64,000 nt of DNA from Mixta tenebrionis (GTDB lineage Bacteria > Pseudomonadota > Gammaproteobacteria > Enterobacterales > Enterobacteriaceae): positions 440,180-504,179 of the forward strand of contig NZ_VHQI01000001.1 in assembly GCF_006517625.1 (NCBI RefSeq). The letters are read 5' to 3'. Under the pieces are notes generated by a model, which made no database searches, was not told where the DNA came from, and was given only the letters and a program-made list of their open reading frames with translations. Of the stretch, positions 17,035-25,562 are shown piece by piece; positions within the stretch are counted from its first letter, which is position 1; every line of letters begins with the position of its first letter. The translations under genes and the position numbers were made by a program.

Positions 17035-17648
17035 CGGTGCCGTCCTTTACCGGCGTTCACCGTGTAGTAAAACCAGTGGCGCAGCTCTTCTTTTACCTCT
17101 GCGGGCAGCGCCGCCTGATGATGACCGGAAATGGCGCCCTGCAGAGCCAGCAGGCAGTTCAGCCCCAGGTGTTGATTGCGCGCTCTTAACCGCAGCCAGC
17201 AATCCTTCGCGCCCGCCTCACGCAGGGCATGCACGCTGTTGATGCCGATCTCCCGCAGCAGCGTCTCCATGCGAACGCCCATATTGGGCAGATCCTTAAC
17301 GCGCATAGTATGCCGGCGGGCGTTTTTTTGCTGCCGGGCCAACGCCAGCGCCGACTTTGACAGTTTGATCAGCAGCGATCTATCGGCCCACAGCTCCTCG
17401 TTGATACGATAATAATGCAGGATAACCGGCAGGCCTTTTTTATTGATAACCAGCGGCGGTAAACACTGTTTGCTGAGATAGCTATTTAACGTTTCGCTGC
17501 CGCGCAGATAAAGTTCCCCATTAGTGATTAAGGCAAACACAACCTTTTCTACCGCCAGGCTATAGCCGCCAAACTGCGAGCGAACAGTAATATTGCCTAA
17601 TGCGGCCAGCTGTGCTTTTGATTGAGCAATGCGCTGTTGTGTATCCAT
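17031..17648 (-). CDS. tfoX: TfoX/Sxy, competence-gene coregulator
   Basis: This 205-residue protein has an N-terminal TfoX domain (about 15-105; RSQFGGYSLAVEKVVFALI) and a C-terminal helix-hairpin-helix-like TfoX domain (LPNMGVRMETLLREIGI). Sxy acts with CRP at CRP-S promoters to switch on natural-transformation genes; in E. coli it also activates its own gene. The ATG at 17648 is followed by MDTQQRIAQ, and GGAG lies upstream. It is divergent from sulA with a 210-nt shared upstream region, as in E. coli. Confidence 0.95.
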   Translation of the reverse strand: MDTQQRIAQSKAQLAALGNITVRSQFGGYSLAVEKVVFALITNGELYLRGSETLNSYLSKQCLPPLVINKKGLPVILHYYRINEELWADRSLLIKLSKSALALARQQKNARRHTMRVKDLPNMGVRMETLLREIGINSVHALREAGAKDCWLRLRARNQHLGLNCLLALQGAISGHHQAALPAEVKEELRHWFYYTVNAGKGRHR

Positions 17649-17796
17649 ATGCTGCTCCAGTTCCTTAACGATTTAGGACTAACTCCCTGTTTTACTTCAT
17701 CTAAAAACATAGGCAATTCTGGTTAACGATTCAATTACTAAATTAACTTGCAGTAATTTACGTAGTAAAATTGCGAGACGTTTTCAAAAAATGAGG

Positions 17797-17837
17797 TTGA
17801 TCTTAGCTCTTTATCGCATTACTGTATATCCATACAG
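17797..17837 (+). promoter_or_regulatory. sulA promoter and LexA (SOS) box
   Basis: A -35 TTGATC (17797-17802), a 17-bp spacer and a -10 TACTGT (17820-17825) overlap a perfect SOS box, CTGT-N8-ACAG, at 17822-17837 (CTGTATATCCATACAG). LexA bound there would cover the -10. The layout is the one known for enterobacterial sulA. Confidence 0.95.
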
Positions 17838-17858
17838 TAACCACATGAGCTGATAATC

Positions 17859-18365
17859 ATGCGTACCCACTTACTGAAGTCCTCTTTTGCTCGCGCGGCC
17901 CTGCCAGGCCACTCTGATGCTTCTTTATCGCCGACGCTGGCTCACGGCTGGATTAGCGAATTAAGTTACAGTGAAGCGCAGCCGGGACTGACGCAGCTGC
18001 TGCTACTGCCGCTGCTTCAGCAGCTGGGCGCTCAGTCACGCTGGCAGCTGTGGCTTACTCCGCCGCAAAAGATCAGCCGCAGCTGGCTGAAAGCTTCCGG
18101 GCTACCGCTGAATAAAATGATGCAGATCGCCAACCAGCCGAAGGCAGGGACGGTCGCAGCGATGATAAAAGCATTGCAGACGGGCAATTACAGCGTTGTG
18201 CTGGGATGGTTTCCGTACGATATTAGTGAAAATGAGCGGCGGCAGCTTGAAGAAGCAGCTTCGGTTGGGCAGGCTTTGGGGCTGATTATGCGTCCGCAAA
18301 CCGGCGGTTCGTTACTTGACGGACAAAAAAACCGGCTGAAAATTCACTCAACTTTGTATCATTAA
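17859..18365 (+). CDS. sulA: SulA, SOS cell-division inhibitor
   Basis: This 168-residue protein blocks FtsZ polymerisation during the SOS response and is degraded by Lon. The conserved centre TQLLLLPLLQQLGAQSRWQLWLTP and ALQTGNYSVVLGW matches E. coli SulA, as does the C-terminal KIHSTLYH, the Lon recognition end. The first ~30 residues are poorly conserved, as usual. The ribosome-binding site is weak. Control is by the LexA box immediately upstream. Confidence 0.95.
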   Translation: MRTHLLKSSFARAALPGHSDASLSPTLAHGWISELSYSEAQPGLTQLLLLPLLQQLGAQSRWQLWLTPPQKISRSWLKASGLPLNKMMQIANQPKAGTVAAMIKALQTGNYSVVLGWFPYDISENERRQLEEAASVGQALGLIMRPQTGGSLLDGQKNRLKIHSTLYH

Positions 18366-18715
18366 GTAAATATAAGATAAATCTCAGTTAAAAACGGCGG
18401 CATTCTTCTGATAACCCGCTGATTCTACTCTGGCGCGGCTGCGCCTGAGTTTCGCCATACTGACTTATACTTTTTTTGGCGCTAAAAATCAGGACAGATG
18501 TTAAAAATTGTGTACGGAACAGTCTTTTTTTGCGCACCTGCCTCACAACTTACTTGTAAGTTTCTCGCCACGTTGTAGACTTTATCTCGCCAGGGTGCTC
18601 AATAACCTCCGTTTTCCGGTAGAGTAATAATCGAGCAAAAGGACCCGGCGAAGGATTACAACCAAGAGCTTACTTTAAGCTCCTTGCCTATTTGGATGAT
18701 AACGAGGCGCAAAAA
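18366..18715 (+). promoter_or_regulatory. ompA promoter and long 5' leader
   Basis: This gene-free 350-bp stretch belongs to ompA. TTGTAA (18554-18559), 16 bp, then TAGACT (18576-18581) fits the known ompA promoter and predicts a leader of about 130 nt. The leader ends in GATAACGAGGCGCAAAAA just before the ATG, essentially the E. coli sequence, which contains the ribosome-binding site bound by Hfq and the sRNA MicA and the stability-conferring 5' structure. The first ~180 nt show no ORF or RNA gene that I can support. Confidence 0.8.
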
Positions 18716-19789
18716 ATGAAAAAGACAGCTATCGCAATTGCAGTGGCACTGGCTGGCTTCGCTACCGTAGCGCAGGCCGCTCCGAAAGATGACACCTGGT
18801 ACACCGGTGCTAAACTGGGCTGGTCTCAGTATCACGATACTGGTTACTACGGTAACAACTACGTAAATAACGATGGCCCGACTCACGAAAGCCAGCTGGG
18901 CGCTGGTGCATTCGTTGGTTATCAGGCTAATCCTTATCTTGGCTTCGAGCTGGGTTATGACTGGCTCGGCCGTATGCCGTACAAAGGCGACGTAGTAAAC
19001 GGCGCTTTCAAAGCACAAGGCATCCAGCTGGCAGCTAAACTGAGCTACCCGATTATGGATGACCTGGATATCTATACCCGCCTGGGTGGTATGGTATGGC
19101 GCGCTGACTCTACTCAGCACGTTGTTGGTACTAACATCAGCCGTAAAGACCACGATACCGGCGTTTCTCCGCTGGCCGCCGTTGGTGTTGAATATGCGCT
19201 GACCAAAAACTGGGCTACCCGTCTGGACTACCAGTGGGTTAACAACATCGGCGATGCAGGTACCGTTGGTACGCGTCCTGATAACGGCATGCTGAGCCTG
19301 GGCCTTTCCTACCGCTTCGGTCAGGATGATGCAGTAGCTCCGATGCCGGCCCCGACTCCGGCTCCGGCTCCGGTTGTTGAAACCAAGCACTTCACGCTGA
19401 AATCTGACGTGCTGTTCAACTTCAACAAGTCCACGCTGAAAGCTGAAGGTCAGCAGGCGCTGGATCAGCTGTACTCTCAGCTGAGCTCCATGGATCCGAA
19501 AGATGGTTCTGTTATCGTTCTGGGCTACACTGACCGTATCGGTTCTGACCAGTACAACCAGAAACTGTCTGAGAAACGCGCTCAGTCCGTTGTTGATTAC
19601 CTGGTATCTAAAGGTATCCCGGCTAACAAGATCTCTGCACGTGGCATGGGTGAATCTAACCCGGTTACTGGCAACACCTGTGACAGCGTGAAAGGCCGTA
19701 ACGCCCAGATCGAATGCCTGGCGCCGGACCGTCGCGTAGAAATCGAAGTTAAAGGTATGAAAGACGTTGTTACTCAGCCGCAGGCTTAA
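18716..19789 (+). CDS. ompA: OmpA, outer-membrane beta-barrel and peptidoglycan anchor
   Basis: This 357-residue precursor has a signal peptide at 1-21 (cut after VAQA). An eight-stranded barrel follows to about residue 200, then a Pro/Ala linker ([12 protein letters not shown]) and a C-terminal OmpA domain. That domain has the peptidoglycan-binding core ([24 protein letters not shown]) and a two-Cys pair around [15 protein letters not shown]. The start at 18716 gives the classic [14 protein letters not shown] leader; an in-frame ATG at 18692 lies in the leader and is rejected. It is abundant and highly expressed. Its codon choice is visibly more restricted than that of its neighbours. Confidence 0.98.
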   Translation: MKKTAIAIAVALAGFATVAQAAPKDDTWYTGAKLGWSQYHDTGYYGNNYVNNDGPTHESQLGAGAFVGYQANPYLGFELGYDWLGRMPYKGDVVNGAFKAQGIQLAAKLSYPIMDDLDIYTRLGGMVWRADSTQHVVGTNISRKDHDTGVSPLAAVGVEYALTKNWATRLDYQWVNNIGDAGTVGTRPDNGMLSLGLSYRFGQDDAVAPMPAPTPAPAPVVETKHFTLKSDVLFNFNKSTLKAEGQQALDQLYSQLSSMDPKDGSVIVLGYTDRIGSDQYNQKLSEKRAQSVVDYLVSKGIPANKISARGMGESNPVTGNTCDSVKGRNAQIECLAPDRRVEIEVKGMKDVVTQPQA

Positions 19790-19804
19790 GTAATAGTCGT
19801 TACG

Positions 19805-19832
19805 AAAAACCCCGCTCAGGCGGGGTTTTTTT
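19805..19832. terminator. ompA terminator
   Basis: A CCCCGC/GCGGGG stem with a TCAG loop is followed by seven T residues and preceded by five A residues. It may also stop the converging matP transcript. Confidence 0.92.
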
Positions 19833-19855
19833 ATAGCTGCGTCGTAGCTAACGCT

Positions 19856-20317
19856 CTACTTTATATCGTCTTTACCGAGAATGGCCTGTAGATCCTGACG
19901 TAGCGTCGACATCTGGCTGGCATATTTCTCTTTCCGCTCGGCATCCTCAATAAGCTGTACGATAGTCTCGGAGAGAGTGCTGCCGCGACGATGCGCCAGC
20001 CCCGCCAGCCTTTGCCACACCAGATATTCCAGATCGATGGATTTCTTACGGGTATGCTGATGTTCAGCATTAAAATGACGCTTTCGCCGCGCGCGAATCG
20101 TCTGCTTCATGCGGTTTTCCAGCGCCGGATTGATATGTTGCCCGATCCATTTCACCACATCCGTCGGATGGTTCTCCATCGCCAGTAAAGCCTTCACGGC
20201 CTCCTGCGCGGCGCTGATTTCAACGTATCGGGTGATCGGCTCCCCTTCCCGATGTTTTTTCACCAGGTACTTCCATTTCCATCCGCTTTCAAGGTTTTCC
20301 AGCTGCTGATATTTCAT
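19856..20317 (-). CDS. matP: MatP, Ter macrodomain organiser
   Basis: This 153-residue protein (150 in E. coli) binds matS sites in the chromosome terminus and links them to the division machinery through ZapB. An N-terminal helical bundle ([18 protein letters not shown]) leads to a ribbon-helix-helix DNA-binding core ([21 protein letters not shown]) and a C-terminal coiled coil. I chose the ATG at 20317 because it gives the conserved N-terminus; the frame stays open upstream to 20491 but would run into the lonH promoter region. Confidence 0.95.
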   Translation of the reverse strand: MKYQQLENLESGWKWKYLVKKHREGEPITRYVEISAAQEAVKALLAMENHPTDVVKWIGQHINPALENRMKQTIRARRKRHFNAEHQHTRKKSIDLEYLVWQRLAGLAHRRGSTLSETIVQLIEDAERKEKYASQMSTLRQDLQAILGKDDIK

Positions 20318-20502
20318 CGGAATCTCATCATGAGCAGGTAACAAACTAAGAATAACAGCTTTTTTATCTCTTGCGGCAGAGAAAGGCGCAGCGGAGCATG
20401 CGCCATGCGCTTTCTCAATAGCGGCTCGATCTCTGCCGTGCTTAACAGCCTGAAAAGCTGTATAATCGCGCTTTTCATTAATACAAGACAAATACGATCA
20501 CT

Positions 20503-22251
20503 TTGACCAGCAACCGACTTGCATGGCAGGCGTTACAGCCTGATGCCGATAGTTTCCAGCCTATTTTCTCCCGCGACTTTAGCGATAACGGCACCGATAT
20601 TCTGCCGGATATTCAGCCTCGCCTGTTTGATGCCGCCCAGTTGCTGCAGCGCAGCCGCGCTCCTTTTCCACTGCTGCTGATTCGCTGTGCGGAAAACAGC
20701 GAGACGCTGTCATTACTGGCGCAAACATTACAGCATAACGGCGCGAAGAAGAAGGGGCTTTACGGCGGTAACTATCTGATTAATGAAGAACAGATTAGCT
20801 GGCAACCGGCGCAGACGGCAGAGGAAGCATTTGCCAGCCGCGGCGATACGCAGTGCGCCGACTGGATCGAACCTGAACAGCTTTTTGGCTGCGTACGTAT
20901 CTTTGCGCAACGCATTACGCTGGAACCGGGCCTGATTCATCGCGCTAACGGCGGTACGCTGCTGCTCTCCCTGCGCACGCTGCTGGCGCAGCCGCTGATG
21001 TGGCTGCGTCTGAAACAGATCGTGCAGCAACGACGTTTTGACTGGCTGTCGCCGGATGAGTCGCGCCCGCTGCCGGTCGCCATTCCCTCAATGCCGATGC
21101 AGCTGAAGCTGGTGCTGTGCGGCGATCGCGATGCGATGGCGGATTTTCAGGAGATGGAGCCTGAACTCGCTTCACTGGCTATTTACAGCGAATATGAAGA
21201 AAGCCTGCGCCTGGAAGAGCCGGAGGATATGGCCCTGTGGTGCCGCTGGATTACGGCGCTGTCACGCCAGGCCGGCCTGCCGGCGATAATGCCCGACTTC
21301 TGGCCTCTGCTGCTGCAGGAGGCGGTACGCTACAGCGGCGATCAGCAGATCCTGCCGCTGTGCCCAGCCTGGATCGGGCGCCAGCTGCGCGAAGCCGCCG
21401 GGTATGGCGAGAGGCTGGATGCGGAGGCGTTACAAACCGCGCTGGACGCGCGCAGCTGGCGGGAAAATTATCTGCCGGAGCAGATGCGCGATGAGATCCT
21501 GCTTGATCAGATCCTGATTGAAACCGAAGGCGCCGTCGCTGGCCAAATTAACGGGCTGTCAGTGGTGGAGTTTCCTGGCCACCCGCGCGCCTTCGGCGAG
21601 CCGTCGCGCATTAGCTGCGTGGTCCATGTGGGCGACGGCGAGTTCACCGACGTTGAACGTAAAGCCGAGCTGGGCGGCAATATTCATGCCAAGGGCATGA
21701 TGATTATGCAGGCTTTTCTGATTGCCGAGCTGGAGCTCGATCAGCAGCTCCCCTTCTCCGCCTCGCTGGTATTTGAGCAATCTTACTCCGAGGTTGACGG
21801 CGACAGCGCCTCGCTCGCCGAGCTGTGCGCTCTGGTCAGCGCGCTGGCCGAACAGCCGATTAATCAGCAGATCGCCGTCACCGGTTCGGTCGACCAGTTT
21901 GGTCATGTTCAGCCGGTTGGCGGGCTGAATGAAAAAATTGAAGGCTTCTTTGAAGTCTGTCAGCAACGCGGCCTGACCGGCCAGCAGGGCGTGATTATCC
22001 CGGCGGCAAACGTACGTCATCTCTGCCTGCAGCAGGCAGTGGTGGACGCGGTACGTGACGGACAGTTTCATCTGTGGGCGGTCAACGAAGTTGACGAGGC
22101 GCTGCCGCTGCTGACCGGCATCGCCTGGAAGCAGGATAACGCGCCATGTTTACTGCAGTCGATTCAGGAACGCATCACAGAATTTAATCAACAGCACGCG
22201 CGCCAGCGCCCCTGGCCGCTGCGTTGGCTAAACTGGTTTAACCACAGCTGA
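20503..22251 (+). CDS. lonH: LonH (YcbZ), Lon-like serine protease family protein
   Basis: This 582-residue protein carries a C-terminal S16 Lon protease domain with the Ser-Lys dyad Ser435 (DGDSAS) and Lys478 (GLNEKIEGF). The N-terminal half is a degenerate AAA-like region without a recognisable Walker A. E. coli YcbZ is the counterpart; its substrates are unknown, and a role in ribosome metabolism has been suggested. Translation starts at TTG (20503), aligning MTSNRLAWQ with E. coli MTITKLAW. A perfect -10 TATAAT lies at 20461-20466, but I see no good -35. Its stop codon lies inside the fabA control region. Confidence 0.9.
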   Translation: MTSNRLAWQALQPDADSFQPIFSRDFSDNGTDILPDIQPRLFDAAQLLQRSRAPFPLLLIRCAENSETLSLLAQTLQHNGAKKKGLYGGNYLINEEQISWQPAQTAEEAFASRGDTQCADWIEPEQLFGCVRIFAQRITLEPGLIHRANGGTLLLSLRTLLAQPLMWLRLKQIVQQRRFDWLSPDESRPLPVAIPSMPMQLKLVLCGDRDAMADFQEMEPELASLAIYSEYEESLRLEEPEDMALWCRWITALSRQAGLPAIMPDFWPLLLQEAVRYSGDQQILPLCPAWIGRQLREAAGYGERLDAEALQTALDARSWRENYLPEQMRDEILLDQILIETEGAVAGQINGLSVVEFPGHPRAFGEPSRISCVVHVGDGEFTDVERKAELGGNIHAKGMMIMQAFLIAELELDQQLPFSASLVFEQSYSEVDGDSASLAELCALVSALAEQPINQQIAVTGSVDQFGHVQPVGGLNEKIEGFFEVCQQRGLTGQQGVIIPAANVRHLCLQQAVVDAVRDGQFHLWAVNEVDEALPLLTGIAWKQDNAPCLLQSIQERITEFNQQHARQRPWPLRWLNWFNHS

Positions 22252-22281
22252 TCGGAGTTGTTCAGCTTACACCTGTTAGCT
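22246..22281 (+). promoter_or_regulatory. FadR and FabR operators upstream of fabA
   Basis: Positions 22246-22262 read AGCTGATCGGAGTTGTT, close to the E. coli fabA FadR site (CTGATCGGACTTGTT, from memory). Immediately downstream, 22264-22281 is a near-perfect palindrome, AGCTTACACCTGTTAGCT, of the FabR type. FadR activates and FabR represses unsaturated fatty acid synthesis in E. coli. The FadR site contains the lonH stop codon. Confidence 0.85.
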
Positions 22282-22316
22282 AAACTTCGTGATTCACTAA
22301 ACAAGGCTTATTGAAC

Positions 22317-22835
22317 ATGGTTGAAAAACGCGACTCCTATACAAAAGAAGATCTGATTGCCTCTGGACGCGGAGAGCTTTTTGGCGCTGAAGGTCCGCCG
22401 CTGCCGTCAGGCAATATGCTGATGATGGACCGCGTGGTCAAAATGAGCGAAGAAGGCGGTAATTTTGGTAAGGGATATGTTGAAGCCGAGCTGGATATCA
22501 ATCCCGATCTATGGTTTTTCTCCTGCCACTTTATTGGCGATCCGGTAATGCCGGGCTGTCTGGGTCTTGACGCCATGTGGCAGCTGGTCGGTTTTTACCT
22601 GGGCTGGCTGGGCGCGGAAGGCAAAGGCCGTGCGCTGGGCGTTGGCGAAGTGAAATTTACCGGCCAGGTGCTGCCGACTGCTAAGAAGGTCACCTACCGT
22701 ATCCATTTTAAACGCGTCATTAACCGTAAGCTGGTAATGGGCGTCGCGGATGGCGAAGTGCTGGTTGACGGAAACGTTATCTACACCGCCAGCGATTTGA
22801 AAGTGGGTCTGTTTAAAGACACCACCGCGTTCTAA
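22317..22835 (+). CDS. fabA: FabA, 3-hydroxydecanoyl-ACP dehydratase/isomerase
   Basis: This 172-residue enzyme is the same length as in E. coli. Catalytic His71 ([13 protein letters not shown]) and Asp85 (LGLDAMW) are present. It dehydrates 3-hydroxydecanoyl-ACP and isomerises trans-2- to cis-3-decenoyl-ACP, the branch point to unsaturated fatty acids. The ATG at 22317 gives [13 protein letters not shown] as in the family; a TTG two codons upstream is not needed. Regulation by FadR and FabR is indicated by the operators 36-71 nt upstream. Confidence 0.98.
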   Translation: MVEKRDSYTKEDLIASGRGELFGAEGPPLPSGNMLMMDRVVKMSEEGGNFGKGYVEAELDINPDLWFFSCHFIGDPVMPGCLGLDAMWQLVGFYLGWLGAEGKGRALGVGEVKFTGQVLPTAKKVTYRIHFKRVINRKLVMGVADGEVLVDGNVIYTASDLKVGLFKDTTAF

Positions 22836-22845
22836 ACGCCTTAAC

Positions 22846-22880
22846 AAAAACCTCCGCTTGCAGCGGAGGTTATCCTTTTT
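22846..22880. terminator. terminator between fabA and rmf
   Basis: An 8-bp stem, CCTCCGCT/AGCGGAGG, with a TGC loop is flanked by A5 on the left and TATCCTTTTT on the right. It serves the converging fabA and rmf. Confidence 0.85.
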
Positions 22881-22892
22881 CTGAACAGGCCG

Positions 22893-23075
22893 TCAGGCCA
22901 GCGCCGTACTGACGCTAACCGCCCTGTCCTCCATGGCTTTTCGCCAACCTCCCAACCAGTGAGACCGAGCCTCTATCATTTGATAAGGACACATTTCTTT
23001 TGAGCGCCCGTTGATGCCAGCCTGATAACCTCGTGAATGTGCCCGTTCCAGGCGGTCTCGTTTCTGTCTCTTCAT
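22893..23075 (-). CDS. rmf: Rmf, ribosome modulation factor
   Basis: This 60-residue basic protein begins MKRQKRDRLERAHSRGYQAG, with the conserved GRSKEMCPYQ and HWLGGWRKAMEDR. E. coli Rmf has 55 residues; the extra residues are at the C-terminus (VSVSTALA). Rmf binds the 30S platform and converts 70S ribosomes to hibernating 100S dimers in stationary phase. A GAGGC ribosome-binding site sits next to the ATG. Confidence 0.96.
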   Translation of the reverse strand: MKRQKRDRLERAHSRGYQAGINGRSKEMCPYQMIEARSHWLGGWRKAMEDRAVSVSTALA

Positions 23076-23152
23076 GCCTCATTTCCCTCATTCAGGTATG
23101 GTGGAACTGGTGGAAAGAAAACAATGGTCACAAAATGCGCAACCACATTTCT

Positions 23153-23181
23153 GTTCTACCTCTATCGGCGGCAAAGGTCAA
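23153..23181 (-). promoter_or_regulatory. predicted rmf promoter
   Basis: On the minus strand TTGACC (23176-23181) and TAGAAC (23153-23158) are 17 bp apart, giving a leader of about 70 nt before rmf. The rest of the rmf-pqiC gap (to 23340) shows no gene. Confidence 0.6.
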
Positions 23182-23340
23182 TGCGCAAAATTCACGCCAT
23201 TGTCATACGAATAAGCTATTTTTAGAGGTTTTCCTGGCGGATTTGACTGTCTGAGGGGCAACTTTTTGATTGTGAAATGAAAAAATTCCGATCCGGGCGC
23301 GCTGAGCGGCGCCGGCAGATCGGAATCAGGGACAGAATAA

Positions 23341-23922
23341 TTAATTCTGTTGTAGAGCAGAAAAAGCAGTAGCCATCTTTTGCGCTTCCTGCTGCCAGCC
23401 CTGCGCCAGGGTTCTTACCAGCGCGTCATAGCCATCTTCCTGCTGCGGCAGCGTCAGATTAAATGGTTGACGGGTAATCCTTCCGCCGTGCTCCAGCGTC
23501 CAGCTGCCGCTGATAACCACTTGCCCGTCATAGCGGCCATGAAAGCCGGTCACGTTCACATTCAGCGTATCATGCCGTTCGCCCAGCGGCGCGGCGGAAA
23601 TCAGCCGGCCAGGCAGCGCATTGCTGAGGTTAGTTACCAGCGTCTGCTGCAGCTGCTGATCGAGCGGGCTGGCCCACAAATTGTTCGCCGCGATCACGTA
23701 CTTTACGTCACTGGTTTGATAAACCACGCCGTTGCCCGCCAGGTAATCGGGCACCGATACGCGCTCCACCCATATCGGCGGCGCGGCATCCGCCAGTAGC
23801 GTGCTTTGGCCGCCCGGCGTCGTTGTCGGCGCCGCCGCCGGCAGCTGGTAAAGCGTGGTTTGCGTGGTACTGCTACAGGCGCTTAACGCCAGCGCCATCG
23901 CCAGCGGCATCCATTTCATCAT
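23341..23922 (-). CDS. pqiC: PqiC, outer-membrane lipoprotein of the Pqi lipid-transport system
   Basis: This 193-residue lipoprotein has lipobox LSAC, lipidated at Cys16, followed by an ABC-type transport auxiliary domain (DYLAGNGVVYQTSDVKYVIA). With PqiA and PqiB it forms a trans-envelope phospholipid conduit; PqiC docks the PqiB needle at the outer membrane. Its start overlaps the pqiB stop by 4 nt (ATGA), showing translational coupling in the pqiABC operon. A second in-frame ATG one codon later is equally possible. Confidence 0.93.
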   Translation of the reverse strand: MMKWMPLAMALALSACSSTTQTTLYQLPAAAPTTTPGGQSTLLADAAPPIWVERVSVPDYLAGNGVVYQTSDVKYVIAANNLWASPLDQQLQQTLVTNLSNALPGRLISAAPLGERHDTLNVNVTGFHGRYDGQVVISGSWTLEHGGRITRQPFNLTLPQQEDGYDALVRTLAQGWQQEAQKMATAFSALQQN

Positions 23923-25562
23923 TGTTTCGCCCTCTTCGGCTGCGGGTCTTCGCCTGGCTTGGCTTCAAATACCAGCGCGTTGCTCTTCTGATTAAGCGTT
24001 TTCAGTACCGGCTGTAGCTCGCGCAGAACCTGATCGAGCCGCTGCATATCGCCCACCAGCTTGTTGTAGGCCGGCGATCCCGGCTGTAGCCCTTTCATGC
24101 TGCGGTTCAGCTCGCGCAGCGTCTGCTGCATATCCTGCGGCAGCTGCTGCATTGACGGGCTGGCGGTAAGCTTATTCACGTTATCCAGCGTCTTCTGCAG
24201 CTCCTGCAGCGTGCGCTGGCTCTCTTTCAGCGTACCGGTAGCCTGGTTGATCATCGGATTCAGCGGCAGCTTGTTAATTTTGTCGAGCGCATCCATCAGC
24301 TTCTGCTGAATCTGACTTAACCCGCCGGTAACGGTAGGAATAATCTCCAGCCCGGCAACCTTATCCGGCCCTTTATACTGCGGGGCGTTATCGTAAAAAT
24401 CGAGATCGATATACAGCGAACCGGAAAGCAGGTTGCCGGTTTTCAGCGAGGCGCGCAGGCCACGCTTTTTACCATCCTGCAGGTGCTGCTCAATATTGAA
24501 ATCGCTGCCCAGACGGTTAATAAAACGATCGGGTTCGATACGCACCAGTACCGGAATACGGTAATCATTATTCAGCGACTGATTCCAGCCCGGCACGGTG
24601 TAAGGCGCCTGCGCGACGGTGCCAAGGCGAATGCCGCGGAACTCTACCGGCGCGCCCGGCTGCAGGCCGCGAATCGAATCGTTAAAGAACATCAGGAAAT
24701 CGAGATGGTTGGTGTAGAGCGAATCCTGAATGCTGCGCTGATCGTCGTACAGGTGATATTCCGCCTTATTTTCCGCAGGTACGCCCAGCTCCCAGCCGTT
24801 GGGCACGTCAAAACTGACGCCGCCGCTAAACAGCGTGGTCAGCGATCCCATTTCGACGCGCATGCCGGATGCGGACATTTCTACCGCAATGCCGCTGTCT
24901 TTCCAGAAACGCACGTTAGAAGTGACCAGCCGATCGTAAGGCGCGGCGACAAAAAGCTGATACTGCATAGCGCGTTTGTCGGCATCAAAACTGCTGGTTT
25001 CTACCGATCCGACGCGATAGCCGCGGAACAGCACCGGATCGCCCGGATTAAGCTGGCCCGCTTTGGTACTGTCCAGCACGATACGGATGCCTTTTGCGTC
25101 AGGCGGCGCCAGCGGCGGCGCATCGAGCAATTTATAGCGATCCGGCTTGCTGCCCTTACTGCCCGGCTGCAGTTCAATGTAGGCGCCGGAGAGCAGCGTG
25201 CCAAGACCGGTTATGCCTTCGCGTCCCACCTGCGGTTTCACGACCCAGAAGACGCTGTCCTCATGCAGCAGCTTTTCCATTCCCGCATTGAGCCGGGCTT
25301 TAATCTCCACATGATGCAGATCGTCGGTCAGTACGGCGCTTTCCACCACGCCCACGTCCACGCTGCGGCTTTTAATCGCCGTCTTGCCACCTTCAATGCC
25401 TTCGGCGTTGGTGGTAATCAGCGTCACCTCCGGCCCCTGATGGCTGAAATGGTAAAACAGGATCCAGGCGCCAATCAGAACGGTAACCACCGGCACTATC
25501 CATACCGGCGACCAGCGTTTAATTTGATCCACTTTGGCAACGCCGTGATTATTTTCCGTCAA
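23919..25562 (-). CDS. pqiB: PqiB, MCE-domain lipid-transport protein
   Basis: This 547-residue protein has a short cytoplasmic N-terminus, one transmembrane helix (about 18-38) and three MCE domains, with a periplasmic alpha-helical needle at the C-terminus (Leu/Gln-rich from about residue 420). PqiB hexamers span the periplasm as a syringe-like tube. It overlaps pqiA by 14 nt and pqiC by 4 nt. E. coli PqiB is 546 residues. In E. coli pqi is induced by paraquat through SoxS; no SoxS box was checked here. Confidence 0.96.
   Translation of the reverse strand: MTENNHGVAKVDQIKRWSPVWIVPVVTVLIGAWILFYHFSHQGPEVTLITTNAEGIEGGKTAIKSRSVDVGVVESAVLTDDLHHVEIKARLNAGMEKLLHEDSVFWVVKPQVGREGITGLGTLLSGAYIELQPGSKGSKPDRYKLLDAPPLAPPDAKGIRIVLDSTKAGQLNPGDPVLFRGYRVGSVETSSFDADKRAMQYQLFVAAPYDRLVTSNVRFWKDSGIAVEMSASGMRVEMGSLTTLFSGGVSFDVPNGWELGVPAENKAEYHLYDDQRSIQDSLYTNHLDFLMFFNDSIRGLQPGAPVEFRGIRLGTVAQAPYTVPGWNQSLNNDYRIPVLVRIEPDRFINRLGSDFNIEQHLQDGKKRGLRASLKTGNLLSGSLYIDLDFYDNAPQYKGPDKVAGLEIIPTVTGGLSQIQQKLMDALDKINKLPLNPMINQATGTLKESQRTLQELQKTLDNVNKLTASPSMQQLPQDMQQTLRELNRSMKGLQPGSPAYNKLVGDMQRLDQVLRELQPVLKTLNQKSNALVFEAKPGEDPQPKRAKQ

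Noticed and set aside
20318-20491. In-frame N-terminal extension of matP by 58 codons
   Set aside because: The extension has no resemblance to MatP and overlaps the lonH promoter region; the ATG at 20317 gives the conserved start.
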